This document shows positions 7,576 to 15,955 of a stretch of 64,000 bases of DNA, piece after piece. The DNA is taken from the NCBI GenBank assembly GCA_035547425.1, contig DASZUU010000051.1, positions 124,001 to 188,000 on the forward strand, written 5' to 3'. The position numbers were made by a program, and so were the translations under genes. The stretch's first letter is position 1. Each line of letters opens with the position of its first letter. The stretch is from Alloacidobacterium sp035547425. GTDB taxonomy: Bacteria > Acidobacteriota > Terriglobia > Terriglobales > Acidobacteriaceae. The notes beneath the pieces were generated by a model, which saw nothing but the letters and a program-made list of their open reading frames with translations, did not search any database and was not told the DNA's origin.

Positions 7576-9360
7576 GTGAGCGCCACTGCCTTTTCAGATG
7601 CAGCCACTCGTAAACAACCGGCGCGCCGCCGATGGATTTATCTCAAAAATGACAGCGAGGCCGCGGCGGAATTATCGCGCGCGGCCAATCTCCCCCTCAT
7701 TATTGCTGAACTGCTGCTGGCACGCGGCCTGCGTACTACGGAAGACGTCGAGCGCTTCCTGCATCCACAACTGGAGCATCTCCACGATCCATATTTAATG
7801 CGCGGCATGCAAGCCGCTGTGCCGCGTTTGCAGAAGGCCATCGAGCATCGCGAGCCAATCCTTATTTACGGCGATTATGACGTAGACGGCACCACAGCCA
7901 CAGTGCTGCTGAAGACAGCAATAGAAATGCTCGGCGGCGAAGTCCGCTTCCATGTGCCGCATCGCCTGAAGGAAGGCTACGGCATGCGCGATGAGGTGCT
8001 GGAGACAGCGGCTCGCGAAGGCGTGCGGCTTGTGGTCAGCGTCGATACCGGCATTCGCGCCTTTGCCGCCGCAGCCGCGGCGGAATCGCTCGGCCTCGAT
8101 CTGATTGTGACCGATCACCACTTGCCTGAGACGGATCCGGTGACAGGCAGCAACCTTCCGCGAGCGCTTGCGGTTCTCAATCCGAACCAGGCGGACTGCG
8201 CGTATCCCTGCAAGCATCTCTGCGGCGCCGGCGTTGCATTCAAGCTGGCGCAGGCGCTTTTGGAAGCGCACGATGCAGAGCGGGCGCGCAGCAGGATTTT
8301 GCCGTCGTTCCTGAAGATTCTGGCGATTGCTACGATTGCTGATTCGGTTCCGCTGCTGGATGAAAACCGCACCTTTGTCGCATTGGGACTGGATGGCTTG
8401 CGCCGTCCTGTCAATGCCGGGCTGCGCGAGCTGATGAAGGCTGCCAATCTCGATCCATCGCAAAAGCGGCTCACGCCGATCGATATCGCGTTCCGCATTG
8501 CTCCGCGCATCAACGCTGCCGGGCGCATGGATATTGCTTCCGATGTAGTCGAGCTTTTTACTACGCGCCAGCCGCAGCGCGCGCAGGAGCTGGCCGAGAA
8601 ACTGGAGCGTCTGAACACGGAGCGTCGTGAGGCTGAGGCAGGCATCCTGGCGCAGATTGAAGAACGCTTGCAGGATGAAGCCTTTCAGCAGGCGCGCTGC
8701 ATTGTGATGGATGGCGAAGGCTGGCATCGCGGCGTGATCGGCATTCTGGCGTCGCGCATCGTGGAGCAGACAGGCAAGCCGGCGCTGGTGATTACGCATG
8801 AAGACGATGCGCATGGATCGGGGCGGTCGATTCCCGGCTTTCATTTGCTGAACGCAATTGAGACGTGCCACGATCTTTTCACGCGTTTCGGCGGTCATGC
8901 CCATGCAGTCGGCTTCTCGCTTCCCTCGGCTGCAGTGGTAGAGCTCCGGCAACGACTGGAATCGTATGCAGCAGCCGCGCTGACAGAAGACGACCTGGGC
9001 TATCCGCTGACCATCCATGCCGACCTGCCGCTTGACCGCATCACGCCTGCGCTCTTTACCTGGTTGCGCCGCATGGAGCCATGCGGCATGGGCAACGAGG
9101 AGCCGGTCTTCATTGCGCGGAATGTGTGCGTCACCTCATCGCCGCGATTTATCAAGGATAAGCATGTGCGCCTGTATCTGGCGCAAGGGCCGCGAGCGAT
9201 CATGTTTCCCGCCATTGGCTGGCATTGGGCAGAGCGCCTGCGTGCGATGAACATAGAGCAGGACAGCATCGTGCATCTTGCGTACAAGCTGCGGGAGAAT
9301 GATCATCCTGAGTTTGGCGGATTGGAATTGGAAATTGTGGACGTGGAAGCTGTCCACTAA
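7576..9360 (+). CDS. recJ: single-stranded-DNA-specific exonuclease RecJ
   Basis: RecJ degrades single-stranded DNA 5' to 3' in recombination and repair. At 594 residues the protein is full length. It shows the DHH phosphoesterase motifs in order: DYDVDGTTAT at about 100-109, VDTGIRA, TDHHLPE and INAAGRMD. The DHHA1 domain has RFGGHAHAVGFSL, and an OB-like C-terminal part follows. The aspartates and histidines of these motifs bind two metal ions. GTG 7576 is used as start because it lies two bases after the preceding gene and gives the normal N-terminus. The acidic gene upstream is probably in the same operon. Confidence 0.95.
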   Translation: MSATAFSDAATRKQPARRRWIYLKNDSEAAAELSRAANLPLIIAELLLARGLRTTEDVERFLHPQLEHLHDPYLMRGMQAAVPRLQKAIEHREPILIYGDYDVDGTTATVLLKTAIEMLGGEVRFHVPHRLKEGYGMRDEVLETAAREGVRLVVSVDTGIRAFAAAAAAESLGLDLIVTDHHLPETDPVTGSNLPRALAVLNPNQADCAYPCKHLCGAGVAFKLAQALLEAHDAERARSRILPSFLKILAIATIADSVPLLDENRTFVALGLDGLRRPVNAGLRELMKAANLDPSQKRLTPIDIAFRIAPRINAAGRMDIASDVVELFTTRQPQRAQELAEKLERLNTERREAEAGILAQIEERLQDEAFQQARCIVMDGEGWHRGVIGILASRIVEQTGKPALVITHEDDAHGSGRSIPGFHLLNAIETCHDLFTRFGGHAHAVGFSLPSAAVVELRQRLESYAAAALTEDDLGYPLTIHADLPLDRITPALFTWLRRMEPCGMGNEEPVFIARNVCVTSSPRFIKDKHVRLYLAQGPRAIMFPAIGWHWAERLRAMNIEQDSIVHLAYKLRENDHPEFGGLELEIVDVEAVH

Positions 9361-9382
9361 TTTCGAGCACGGCCAATTGTTT

Positions 9383-9420
9383 GTCATCCTGAGACGAAGG
9401 CGACGGGTGGGAAGATCAAG
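9383..9420 (+). repeat. short intergenic repeat, GTCATCCTGAG type
   Basis: The gap after recJ contains GTCATCCTGAGACGAAGG followed by CGACGGGTGGGAAGATCAAG. The same core, in either orientation, appears near 14862, 22150, 32522 and, in a variant, 39443. It lies outside genes and contains no open frame. Confidence 0.6.
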
Positions 9421-9491
9421 CTCTACCAAACCATAGCGAGTTGTTCGCTTCACTTAGTGTTCAAATTGTGATTGGCACTCGAATATTTCCG

Positions 9492-10247
9492 TTACGCGAA
9501 GTTGCTGTCGTCGCCTCCGCCAAAATCGTCTCCGCCGCTGAAATCATCGTTCAATGAATCATCAAACGATGTTGGATCGGTGTCAGGCTGATAGCTCGTG
9601 TCCTGCAAGCTTGCGTTGTTGTCCGGGCGATCATCGTAGGACGCTTCCCGCTCGTGATGCTCGGAAAAATTGCCTTCGTGCTGCGGCTGGTCGTCGTAAT
9701 AGTTGTTGATGACAGTCTCTTCTACCGGAGGCTCGCCGTAGCCATAGCCGCCTCCCCATCCACCGCCGTGACCAAAGCCGTGCATGAGCGATTCGATGCC
9801 CTCAAATGCCAGCGCGCCTGCGGCGACTCCGGCGGCTGTGGTGGCAGCGCTGCGCAGGAAGCTGCCAGCCGGGCTGGGAGCGGACGCATAGGCTGGCGGA
9901 TACTGTGGCGGCGCATCGTAAACCGGCACCGGCTGATATTGTGGCTGCGGCGGCGGCGGTGGAGGCGCAGCCGGTTCGCGATGGCCGAGCAGTCCGCCAA
10001 GAAAGCTCGTAGAGCGCGCGGGTTGCGGTTGAGCCTGCTGCTGTTGAAGCTGCTGAATTTGCGCGCGAGCCTGATTCAGAGCAAGGTTTTGAATCAGCAC
10101 AGTTTGCGCCAGCTTATAAATCGCATCCGGATCCCGCCCCAGCGATTCCATCAACAATTCTTCTGCTTCTGGGTCCTTCTCGGTGAGCGCAGTTCCCTGC
10201 ACTTTACGGATCAAATCCTGCAACATCGAGCTTTCTTGCGGTGTCAT
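9492..10247 (-). CDS. DUF2076 family protein
   Basis: This 251-residue protein begins with MTPQESSMLQDLI and a helical region of about 80 residues (KDPEAEELLMESL, then a Gln-rich stretch of helix), which is the DUF2076 pattern. The middle is Pro/Gln/Tyr-rich and low in complexity, followed by a Gly/Ala-rich segment (AATTAAGVAAGALAFEGI) that could be a weak membrane-associating helix, then a His/Gly patch. The C-terminal 80 residues are Asp/Ser/Gly-rich with repeats of DDFGGGDD. No enzyme motif is present. It lies last in the minus-strand run after menC. Function is unknown; a periplasmic or membrane-associated role is a guess. Confidence 0.75.
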   Translation of the reverse strand: MTPQESSMLQDLIRKVQGTALTEKDPEAEELLMESLGRDPDAIYKLAQTVLIQNLALNQARAQIQQLQQQQAQPQPARSTSFLGGLLGHREPAAPPPPPPQPQYQPVPVYDAPPQYPPAYASAPSPAGSFLRSAATTAAGVAAGALAFEGIESLMHGFGHGGGWGGGYGYGEPPVEETVINNYYDDQPQHEGNFSEHHEREASYDDRPDNNASLQDTSYQPDTDPTSFDDSLNDDFSGGDDFGGGDDSNFA

Positions 10248-10306
10248 TTCTGCAATACCTCAACCTTCTTGGATGCTTCCGGTAAAAACACGTCCAAACG
10301 CACAAA

Positions 10307-10328
10307 GTGGCGGACGCGAGTCCGCCAC
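10307..10328. terminator. hairpin with GCGA tetraloop after menC
   Basis: A perfect nine-base stem (GTGGCGGAC pairing with GTCCGCCAC) closed by a GCGA loop lies 40 bases after the menC stop. On the minus strand it is followed by TTTGTGCGTTTG, only a weak U-tract. It may end the menC transcript or protect its 3' end. Confidence 0.45.
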
Positions 10329-10367
10329 CTGTAGATACGCATGGCTTCCATTTTCGGTTCCTGCGGT

Positions 10368-11489
10368 TTATGCCAATGCCATGGCGCGAATCTCTTCCTT
10401 TCGCACCGTCAGCTTTTCGATCAGGTCTTCGCGGACTTCAAAGCCTCTGCCGATGCTCTGCGGCACGGTAATTTCGCCTTCCGGAGAGACAGTCACTTCC
10501 GGCTCGATGATGTCTTCTTTCCAGTAGCGCCTCGATGCCGAGACATCTCCCGGCAACGAGAAGTTTTCCAGGGATGACAACGCAATGTTATGTGAGCGTC
10601 CGATGCCGGTTTCGAGCATGCCGCCGCACCAGACCGGAATGCCCCGCTCCTGCGCTGCATTGTGCACGGCGATAGCTTCGCTGAAGCCGCCTACGCGGCC
10701 ATTCTTGATATTGATGATGCGGCACGATTCCATTTCGATAGCGGCCAGCGCATCGCGGCGATTGCGAATCGATTCGTCGAGGCAAATGGCCGTTTCGAGC
10801 CGCTTCTGCAACATGGAGTGGAAATAGAAGTCGTCAGCCCATAGAGGCTGCTCGATCATCAGCAGGTTGAAACGATCGAAGCCGACGAGATGCTCGATGT
10901 CATTCATGCGATACGCGGAGTTGGCGTCACAACTCAACAGGATATCGGGCCAGCGCTCGCGCACTGCCTCGAACATCTGCACATCCCAGCCGGGCTTGCA
11001 TTTGAGCTTTATGCGCTGGTATCCGGCAGCAATCTCTTTTTCCACCTCGGAAAGCTGCTTTTCCATGGAAGGCTGGATTCCGATGGAGACGCCGCAGGGA
11101 ATCACTTCGCGGCTGCCGCCCAGCAACTCGGCAAGCGGAATGCGACGAATCTGAGCTTCCACATCCCATACCGCGTTTTCAAGGCCAGCCTTGGCCATGC
11201 GGTGACCACGCACCTGGCGGAAGATGCCGGGACACTTGCCGCCGTGTTCGGGATCGGCATTGGCCAACGCTGGAGCTAGTTCCTGTGTGGCAATGAGCCA
11301 TGCCGTGTCGATGGTCTCTTCACTGAAATAAGGATGTTCTCCGGCGACACACTCGCCCCATCCGGTAAAGCCTTCTGCTTTGATCTCTACCAGCATGATG
11401 CGGCGGTCAGTGGTAATGCCGAAGCTGGTCTGGAAGGGCTGCACCAGCGGCATGCGAATTTCACGAAGAATAATGGCGTCGATTTTCAT
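10368..11489 (-). CDS. menC: o-succinylbenzoate synthase / N-succinylamino acid racemase family
   Basis: This 373-residue enolase-superfamily enzyme has the full MenC/NSAR active site: Lys163-x-Lys165 in KLKCKPGW, metal ligands Asp188 (SCDAN), Glu213 (IEQPL) and Asp238 (LDESI), and the second base Lys262 in NIKNGRVGG. The family makes o-succinylbenzoate for menaquinone, racemises N-succinylamino acids, or does both. No other men genes are near. The next gene upstream, three bases away, encodes a GNAT enzyme. NSAR genes beside a GNAT succinyltransferase are known from a pathway converting D- to L-amino acids, so racemase activity is quite plausible. Sequence alone cannot choose between the two functions. 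Confidence 0.88.
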   Translation of the reverse strand: MKIDAIILREIRMPLVQPFQTSFGITTDRRIMLVEIKAEGFTGWGECVAGEHPYFSEETIDTAWLIATQELAPALANADPEHGGKCPGIFRQVRGHRMAKAGLENAVWDVEAQIRRIPLAELLGGSREVIPCGVSIGIQPSMEKQLSEVEKEIAAGYQRIKLKCKPGWDVQMFEAVRERWPDILLSCDANSAYRMNDIEHLVGFDRFNLLMIEQPLWADDFYFHSMLQKRLETAICLDESIRNRRDALAAIEMESCRIINIKNGRVGGFSEAIAVHNAAQERGIPVWCGGMLETGIGRSHNIALSSLENFSLPGDVSASRRYWKEDIIEPEVTVSPEGEITVPQSIGRGFEVREDLIEKLTVRKEEIRAMALA

Positions 11490-11492
11490 GCG

Positions 11493-12314
11493 CTACTCTC
11501 TGGGTTTTGGGGACAAAGGCTCCTGCCACGGTCCCAGTCCAAATATTCCGTTACCTTCAGCGTCCAGCCTGAAGTCGATGACAGCCAGGCCATGCGCAAA
11601 TGCTTCCTGAAATCGCCGGCGATTTTCCGCCTGCACCGCTGCTGCTCGCGCCTGATCTTTCTCTGAAGATTTCCATTGCGCAATTGCGGACGGCACTACG
11701 ATCGTTTGCTGAATGTCAGGCGGTGCGATGGTAGCGCCGGACAGAATCCCCTCGACGCGTTCCGACTGCATCCACCACTCGGCGTGCAAACGGTCTGTGG
11801 GTAATCCTCCTTGCAGACGAGATGAGGATACACCATAAAAGTCCGGTGTATACCGACGAACTATCGCTCCCAGCCTGTGGATGTTAAGAAACGAGTTTTT
11901 AATCTCCAGCGGGTCGAAGGTCCACTCCATGAGGCGAAAGCCCCGCGCCACTGCATCTTCGCGTTGCGCCAGCTTCAAAAGGCGGCCTATACCGGAGTTT
12001 CGATATTCGGAATTCACGGCCAGCATGTGGGAATGGAGATACGGGTCCAGCGGATTCCGAATACCGGGAATGGCCATCGCAAAACCAACGAGATTCTGGT
12101 ATGTAGCTGATTTCCCTTCGGTTATATTGAAGGCTCCGAGAACCTGGCCCCCGATTTTCTGTGTGACGGTAAAGACCCTGCGCGGGATCACGTCACCATC
12201 CGAATAGCCCCAGACATCGATCTGCAATTGCACACAGGCATCCAGCTCTTCAAAGCCTTTACAGGAGCGAATGAGGACAGAATGGCCCTGAGGGGTAGTA
12301 AATATCGTGCTCAT
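11493..12314 (-). CDS. GNAT-superfamily acyltransferase beside menC
   Basis: This protein of 273 residues belongs to the GNAT superfamily, of the type often found beside NSAR-like enzymes (COG3375-like). The acyl-CoA binding region is visible as LAVNSEYRNSGIGRLLKLAQ, matching the usual R/Q-x-x-G-x-G/A pattern. An N-terminal VWGYSDGDVIPRRVF stretch and WTFDPLEIKNSFLNI are also typical of the group. The start is ATG 12314, which overlaps the mazG stop by four bases; a longer frame from 12350 lies entirely inside mazG and is less likely. It may succinylate amino acids for the MenC-type racemase downstream. That role is inferred from context. Confidence 0.8.
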   Translation of the reverse strand: MSTIFTTPQGHSVLIRSCKGFEELDACVQLQIDVWGYSDGDVIPRRVFTVTQKIGGQVLGAFNITEGKSATYQNLVGFAMAIPGIRNPLDPYLHSHMLAVNSEYRNSGIGRLLKLAQREDAVARGFRLMEWTFDPLEIKNSFLNIHRLGAIVRRYTPDFYGVSSSRLQGGLPTDRLHAEWWMQSERVEGILSGATIAPPDIQQTIVVPSAIAQWKSSEKDQARAAAVQAENRRRFQEAFAHGLAVIDFRLDAEGNGIFGLGPWQEPLSPKPRE

Positions 12315-13168
12315 TTCGTGCTGCGTTCCAGTTCTTTCGCTTGATTCCAAAGATTTTCCAGTGCCTCCGGCGCCAACTTCTCGAGCGGTTCAGTGCTGCC
12401 GGCTTCCATGGCCGCGAAACGCCTGCGGAATTTGGCATTTGTATCGCGCAGGGCGAATTCCGGATCAACTTTGAGATGACGGGCCAGATTGACGGCGGTA
12501 AAAAGCAAATCGCCAACCTCGGAAGTGATGCGCGCCTGATCCTTTTTTGAGGCGTTCAATTCAACTTCTAATTCGCCGATTTCCTCTTCAAATTTGGCGA
12601 AAATACCGCGCAAATCCGGCCAATCGAAGCCCGATTTTGACGCTTTTGAGCCGATTTTTGCTGCTTCCATGAGGGCCGGCAAAGCACGGGGAACAGCATC
12701 CAGGCGCCCAGACGATTCCTGATCTTTTACTTCAGATTTCTTCTCGAACTGCTTTATTTCTTCCCAGTTACGCAATACTTGTTTTGCGTCAACTCCATTT
12801 GTTTCGAGGCCTTGCACTCCATTTCCTGCGGCGGCTGCGGCTTCGTCGCCGAAAACGTGGGGATGGCGGCGAATAAGTTTTTTATTCAGTCCGTTGATCA
12901 CGTCAGAAATGGTGAAATTGCCCGATTCGGCTGCCATTTCGGCGTAAAAAAGCACTTGCAAAAGCAGATCGCCAAGCTCTTCTTTCAGGTCCGGCCAGTT
13001 GCGACGCTCGATGGCGTCGAAGACTTCGTATGTCTCTTCCAGCGTGTATTTGCGAATGGAATCAAAGGTTTGCTCGCGATCCCACGGACATCCGCCGGGG
13101 GCTCGCAGCCGCGCCATGATGGCGACAGCCTCGGCAAATTTTGCTCCTGCGTCCTGCTGTGTGGGCAT
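12311..13168 (-). CDS. mazG: nucleoside triphosphate pyrophosphohydrolase MazG
   Basis: MazG hydrolyses nucleoside triphosphates to monophosphates and pyrophosphate, removing unwanted nucleotides. This 285-residue protein has the two-domain layout. The first domain has CPWDREQTFDSI, EETYEVFDAIE and ELGDLLLQVLFYAEMA with the EExxE and ExxD metal ligands. RHPHVFGD follows, and the second domain repeats the pattern as EEEIGELEVEL and SEVGDLLFTAVNLARHL. The start is placed at ATG 13168; an ATG at 13195 would add nine residues and abuts the previous stop, so it is a real alternative. Its end overlaps the GNAT start, giving a tight operon. Confidence 0.93.
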   Translation of the reverse strand: MPTQQDAGAKFAEAVAIMARLRAPGGCPWDREQTFDSIRKYTLEETYEVFDAIERRNWPDLKEELGDLLLQVLFYAEMAAESGNFTISDVINGLNKKLIRRHPHVFGDEAAAAAGNGVQGLETNGVDAKQVLRNWEEIKQFEKKSEVKDQESSGRLDAVPRALPALMEAAKIGSKASKSGFDWPDLRGIFAKFEEEIGELEVELNASKKDQARITSEVGDLLFTAVNLARHLKVDPEFALRDTNAKFRRRFAAMEAGSTEPLEKLAPEALENLWNQAKELERSTK

Positions 13169-13195
13169 GCTTTTACTGTAAATGATGCCTGGCAT

Positions 13196-13816
13196 TCAGG
13201 TTTTGGCGCTAATTTGAAGATGTTTTTCCACGAAATCGATGACGGTGCCGCTCATGTAATCCGGCGGCGCAATGGGAAATTGGGGCTTGCCTTCGATCAG
13301 CTTCAGGGGGACGCGATTCCATTGCGGAGCCAGATTTTGAGGGGCAGTTCGAACCAGGATAGCGTCGGCGCGGTCGAGAAAGAGGCGCGCGGAGTCTTTG
13401 AAGTCGGCGGTGGCGGCATCGAGAACGGTCAAATATAAGTCGGGCTTGAGGAACTGGAGAATGCTGTTTGATTCAATGATGGCATTTTCGGCGGCGGCCA
13501 ACTCTTTCCGGATGCGAGGCATGGCTTCAGCCAGCATGCCGATGCGCGTCCGTACCCAGATAGAGCGTGCGGCTCCGGCGGCGAGAAAGCGAGCGGTGTC
13601 GGTTCCGCTGGTGCGGCTTTTTTCTTCGGTGACGGCCAAGGTGTGGTCGTCGGTCTGGCAATCGCATGGCTCGCCGTTGGCAGTGCAGAAGCCGTGGCCA
13701 TACTGGGTAATTTTGAATGCGGTCCAATGATATTGCGGCAGGCGCGCAATGATGCCGGCCACGGCGGAAGTTTTACCGATATTGCGAGAATGGCCGCCGA
13801 TGACGATGATGGCCAC
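13196..13816 (-). CDS. MobB-like P-loop NTPase with a cysteine cluster
   Basis: This 206-residue protein begins with a Walker A loop, GGHSRNIGKTS at 7-17, of the kind found in MobB and related small GTPases. Soon after comes a cluster Cys44, Cys51, Cys53, with His58 close by (FCTANGEPCDCQTDDH), which looks like a metal or iron-sulfur site. Later stretches AIIESNSILQFLKPDLYL and RADAILVRT fit the switch and base-recognition parts of such proteins, but the guanine motif NKxD is not evident. It sits between lpxD (two bases away) and mazG. I do not recognise its function; molybdopterin-guanine dinucleotide synthesis is the nearest family role but no mob genes adjoin it. Confidence 0.7.
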   Translation of the reverse strand: MAIIVIGGHSRNIGKTSAVAGIIARLPQYHWTAFKITQYGHGFCTANGEPCDCQTDDHTLAVTEEKSRTSGTDTARFLAAGAARSIWVRTRIGMLAEAMPRIRKELAAAENAIIESNSILQFLKPDLYLTVLDAATADFKDSARLFLDRADAILVRTAPQNLAPQWNRVPLKLIEGKPQFPIAPPDYMSGTVIDFVEKHLQISAKT

Positions 13817-13818
13817 GG

Positions 13819-14823
13819 CTAATCCTCTTTGCGCTTCGATGCCCGGGTGAGGCGGGAGAGCGCGGCCAGTTCCTTGAGATAGTCCTTGATAGGCCGGGCG
13901 GGCGTGCCCCAGAAGAGGATGCCGGGGCCGCGTATCTTTTTCCTCGAGGGAATGCCCGCCTGTGCACCAAGAATAACTTTTTCACCGATCTCAACGTGAT
14001 CAGCGATGCCGACCTGGCCGCCTACGATTGCGTCATCGCCGATGGTGCTGCTGCCGGAAACGCCGGTCTGCGCGGCAATGACGACATTTTTCCCTATGCG
14101 GACGTTGTGTCCTACATGGACGAGATTGTCGAGCTTGACGCCGCGAGCGATGCGCGTCTCTTCGAGCGCGCCACGATCGACTGTGGCGTTGGCTCCGATC
14201 TCTACATCGTCTTCGATGACCAGGGTTCCCTGCTGCGGAAATTGCAGGTATTCACCGGTGGCGGCATCGCGCACGTAGCCGAAGCCGTCGGCTCCGAGGA
14301 CAGCGCCGGCATGGACTACAACACGATTGCCAAGGGTAACGCCGGGATACAGCACAACGCGCGGATAGATGCGACAGTCCTCGCCGATGTGCACGCCTTT
14401 GCCAATGACGACTGATGCGCCGATGCTGGTTCCGTCGCCGATGCTTGCTTCTTCTTCCACGATTGCGTACGCGCCGATGGAGACATTTTTGCCGAGGATT
14501 ACCTTGTCGGCGATGCATGCTGTGGAATGCACGCCAGTGGCGCGTTCAGAAGCGCGCAGCAGGCGTGCTGCCCGAGCGAATCCGAGGCGTGGCTGGCGCA
14601 TTGTAAGAAGCGGTTTGCTGTTGCCCGCCTGCCGTGCCAACTCTTCAGTGAGCAGAACGGCGGCCGCCTGGGATTCAAGCGCCTCGCCCAAAGAGGTTTC
14701 GTCTTCGGCAAAGATGAGCGAGGAGGCGTGGGCACGGGAGGCGCTGGAGACTTGCGTGATCGCAATATCGTTGCCGTGTAATGTTGCGCCGATCGATTCT
14801 GCGATGTCTTTCAGTTGAGCCAT
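13819..14823 (-). CDS. lpxD: UDP-3-O-acylglucosamine N-acyltransferase LpxD
   Basis: LpxD adds the second 3-hydroxyacyl chain to UDP-3-O-acylglucosamine in lipid A synthesis, using acyl-ACP. The 334-residue length is normal. The N-terminal uridine-binding domain (MAQLKDIAESIGATLHG) is followed by a long left-handed beta-helix of hexapeptide repeats from about residue 100 to 290 (IGDGTSIGASVVIGKGVHIG and similar). The family catalytic histidine lies in LDNLVHVGHNVRIG. The gene follows an LpxL-like acyltransferase after a 107-base gap that contains a repeat. No lpxA, fabZ or lpxC is adjacent, so lipid A genes are at least partly dispersed here. Confidence 0.95.
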   Translation of the reverse strand: MAQLKDIAESIGATLHGNDIAITQVSSASRAHASSLIFAEDETSLGEALESQAAAVLLTEELARQAGNSKPLLTMRQPRLGFARAARLLRASERATGVHSTACIADKVILGKNVSIGAYAIVEEEASIGDGTSIGASVVIGKGVHIGEDCRIYPRVVLYPGVTLGNRVVVHAGAVLGADGFGYVRDAATGEYLQFPQQGTLVIEDDVEIGANATVDRGALEETRIARGVKLDNLVHVGHNVRIGKNVVIAAQTGVSGSSTIGDDAIVGGQVGIADHVEIGEKVILGAQAGIPSRKKIRGPGILFWGTPARPIKDYLKELAALSRLTRASKRKED

Positions 14824-14861
14824 GTACGTTATTCCTGCATTGGAGAATGTCTTTTATGGCT

Positions 14862-14900
14862 GATCGCTTCCCACCCTTGACTTCGCTCAGGATGGGGCAC
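14862..14900 (-). repeat. short intergenic repeat, GTCATCCTGAG type (reverse)
   Basis: Between lpxD and the LpxL-like gene the minus strand reads GCCCCATCCTGAGCGAAG then TCAAGGGTGGGAAGCGATCA. It shares the CATCCTGAG core and the GGTGGGAAG end with the copy at 9383. Confidence 0.6.
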
Positions 14901-14930
14901 CCATGTTTCGCCTTTATCGATTGTACCGAT

Positions 14931-15830
14931 CTAATAGACGCGGGCTTCACCTTCGGGACGCGTCTTCCAGCGACGATGGACCCATAGCCACTGATCAGGA
15001 TAACGCCGCACGTATGCTTCGATGGCTGCTGTGCATCTGGCGGTGTTTGTGATTGCGTCGGCTTCGGCATCGCCTGTGGAGGTGAGCGGAATCTCTTCGC
15101 CAAAGTGAAGGACGTATTTTTGCTCGGCTTCCTCCCAGAGCATAAAACCCGGCAGAACGGCAGCTCCGGTGCGGAGGGCGACGCGAGCCAAGCCGGATGC
15201 GGTGCATGCCGGTACTCCGAAGAAAGGAACGAAAACGCCTTGGGGAGGAGTCATGTTCGTGTCCATAAGAATGCCGACGGTTTCCCCCTGCCGCATAGCT
15301 CCTAAAAGGCCGCGGGCAAAATCGTCTTTGTGCAGCACCTTATTTCCATGCAGGCAGCGAATATGATTCACCAGGCGGTCGACGCGAGCATTATCGAGAC
15401 GGCGAATGACCATGCTCATGGGATGGCGCATGAGCGAGTGATAGAAGCTGGACAGCTCCCATGCTCCGAGATGGCCGGTGACGATAAGCACGCCTTTGCC
15501 CTTGTCGCGGGCGGCAAGGTAGCGCTCCAATCCTTCATAACGGATGAAGCTCTGGGTGTTCTGCGGCGTGTATTTCGGCATTATGCAGAATTCCGCTAAT
15601 AGCCAGCCAAGGTTGCGATAGAGTTTGCGCAGCGTTTGCTCGCGCTGCGGCTCGGGCCACTCTGGAAATGCCAGATTGAGATTCCTGAGACCGACTTGCC
15701 GCAGACGCGGCACGAGGACCCATGCCAGAGCGCCAACAGCAGCGCCGAGCGAGCGCGCTACTCCACGCGGCAATATTCCGAGAAATCGGACGAGGGCCCA
15801 GACAACTGCGTATTCGAGTCTTTCGCGCAT
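14931..15830 (-). CDS. LpxL/HtrB-like lipid A or lysophospholipid acyltransferase
   Basis: This 299-residue membrane-associated protein is of the LpxL (HtrB/MsbB) acyltransferase family, which adds secondary acyl chains to Kdo-lipid A. The catalytic HxxxxE motif is present as His120 to Glu125 in TGHLGAWE. Downstream family blocks include DTNMTPPQGVFVPFFGVPA and the basic arginines of MSMVIRRLDN. An N-terminal hydrophobic helix (about residues 5-40) would anchor it to the inner membrane. The WVHRRWKTRP near the C-terminus is typical of the family. Its position before lpxD supports a lipid A role, although acylation of another glycolipid cannot be excluded. Confidence 0.9.
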   Translation of the reverse strand: MRERLEYAVVWALVRFLGILPRGVARSLGAAVGALAWVLVPRLRQVGLRNLNLAFPEWPEPQREQTLRKLYRNLGWLLAEFCIMPKYTPQNTQSFIRYEGLERYLAARDKGKGVLIVTGHLGAWELSSFYHSLMRHPMSMVIRRLDNARVDRLVNHIRCLHGNKVLHKDDFARGLLGAMRQGETVGILMDTNMTPPQGVFVPFFGVPACTASGLARVALRTGAAVLPGFMLWEEAEQKYVLHFGEEIPLTSTGDAEADAITNTARCTAAIEAYVRRYPDQWLWVHRRWKTRPEGEARVY

Positions 15831-15907
15831 CGATGAAATTCATTTCAGTGTAAATGCTCGACGCTTCTACCAAGCTTCGTAGATAAACAGTAGCGGTAAT
15901 GCGCAAA

Positions 15908-15942
15908 AAAAAGCGCAGCCGAATCAATCGGCTGCGCTTTGA
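15908..15942 (-). terminator. rho-independent terminator of the 15956 receptor gene
   Basis: A 13-base stem (AAAGCGCAGCCGA pairing with TCGGCTGCGCTTT) lies just after the receptor stop. On the minus strand it ends in a run of U's, from the A-tract at 15905-15912. Confidence 0.9.
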
Positions 15943-15955
15943 AAAGACGTTACTT

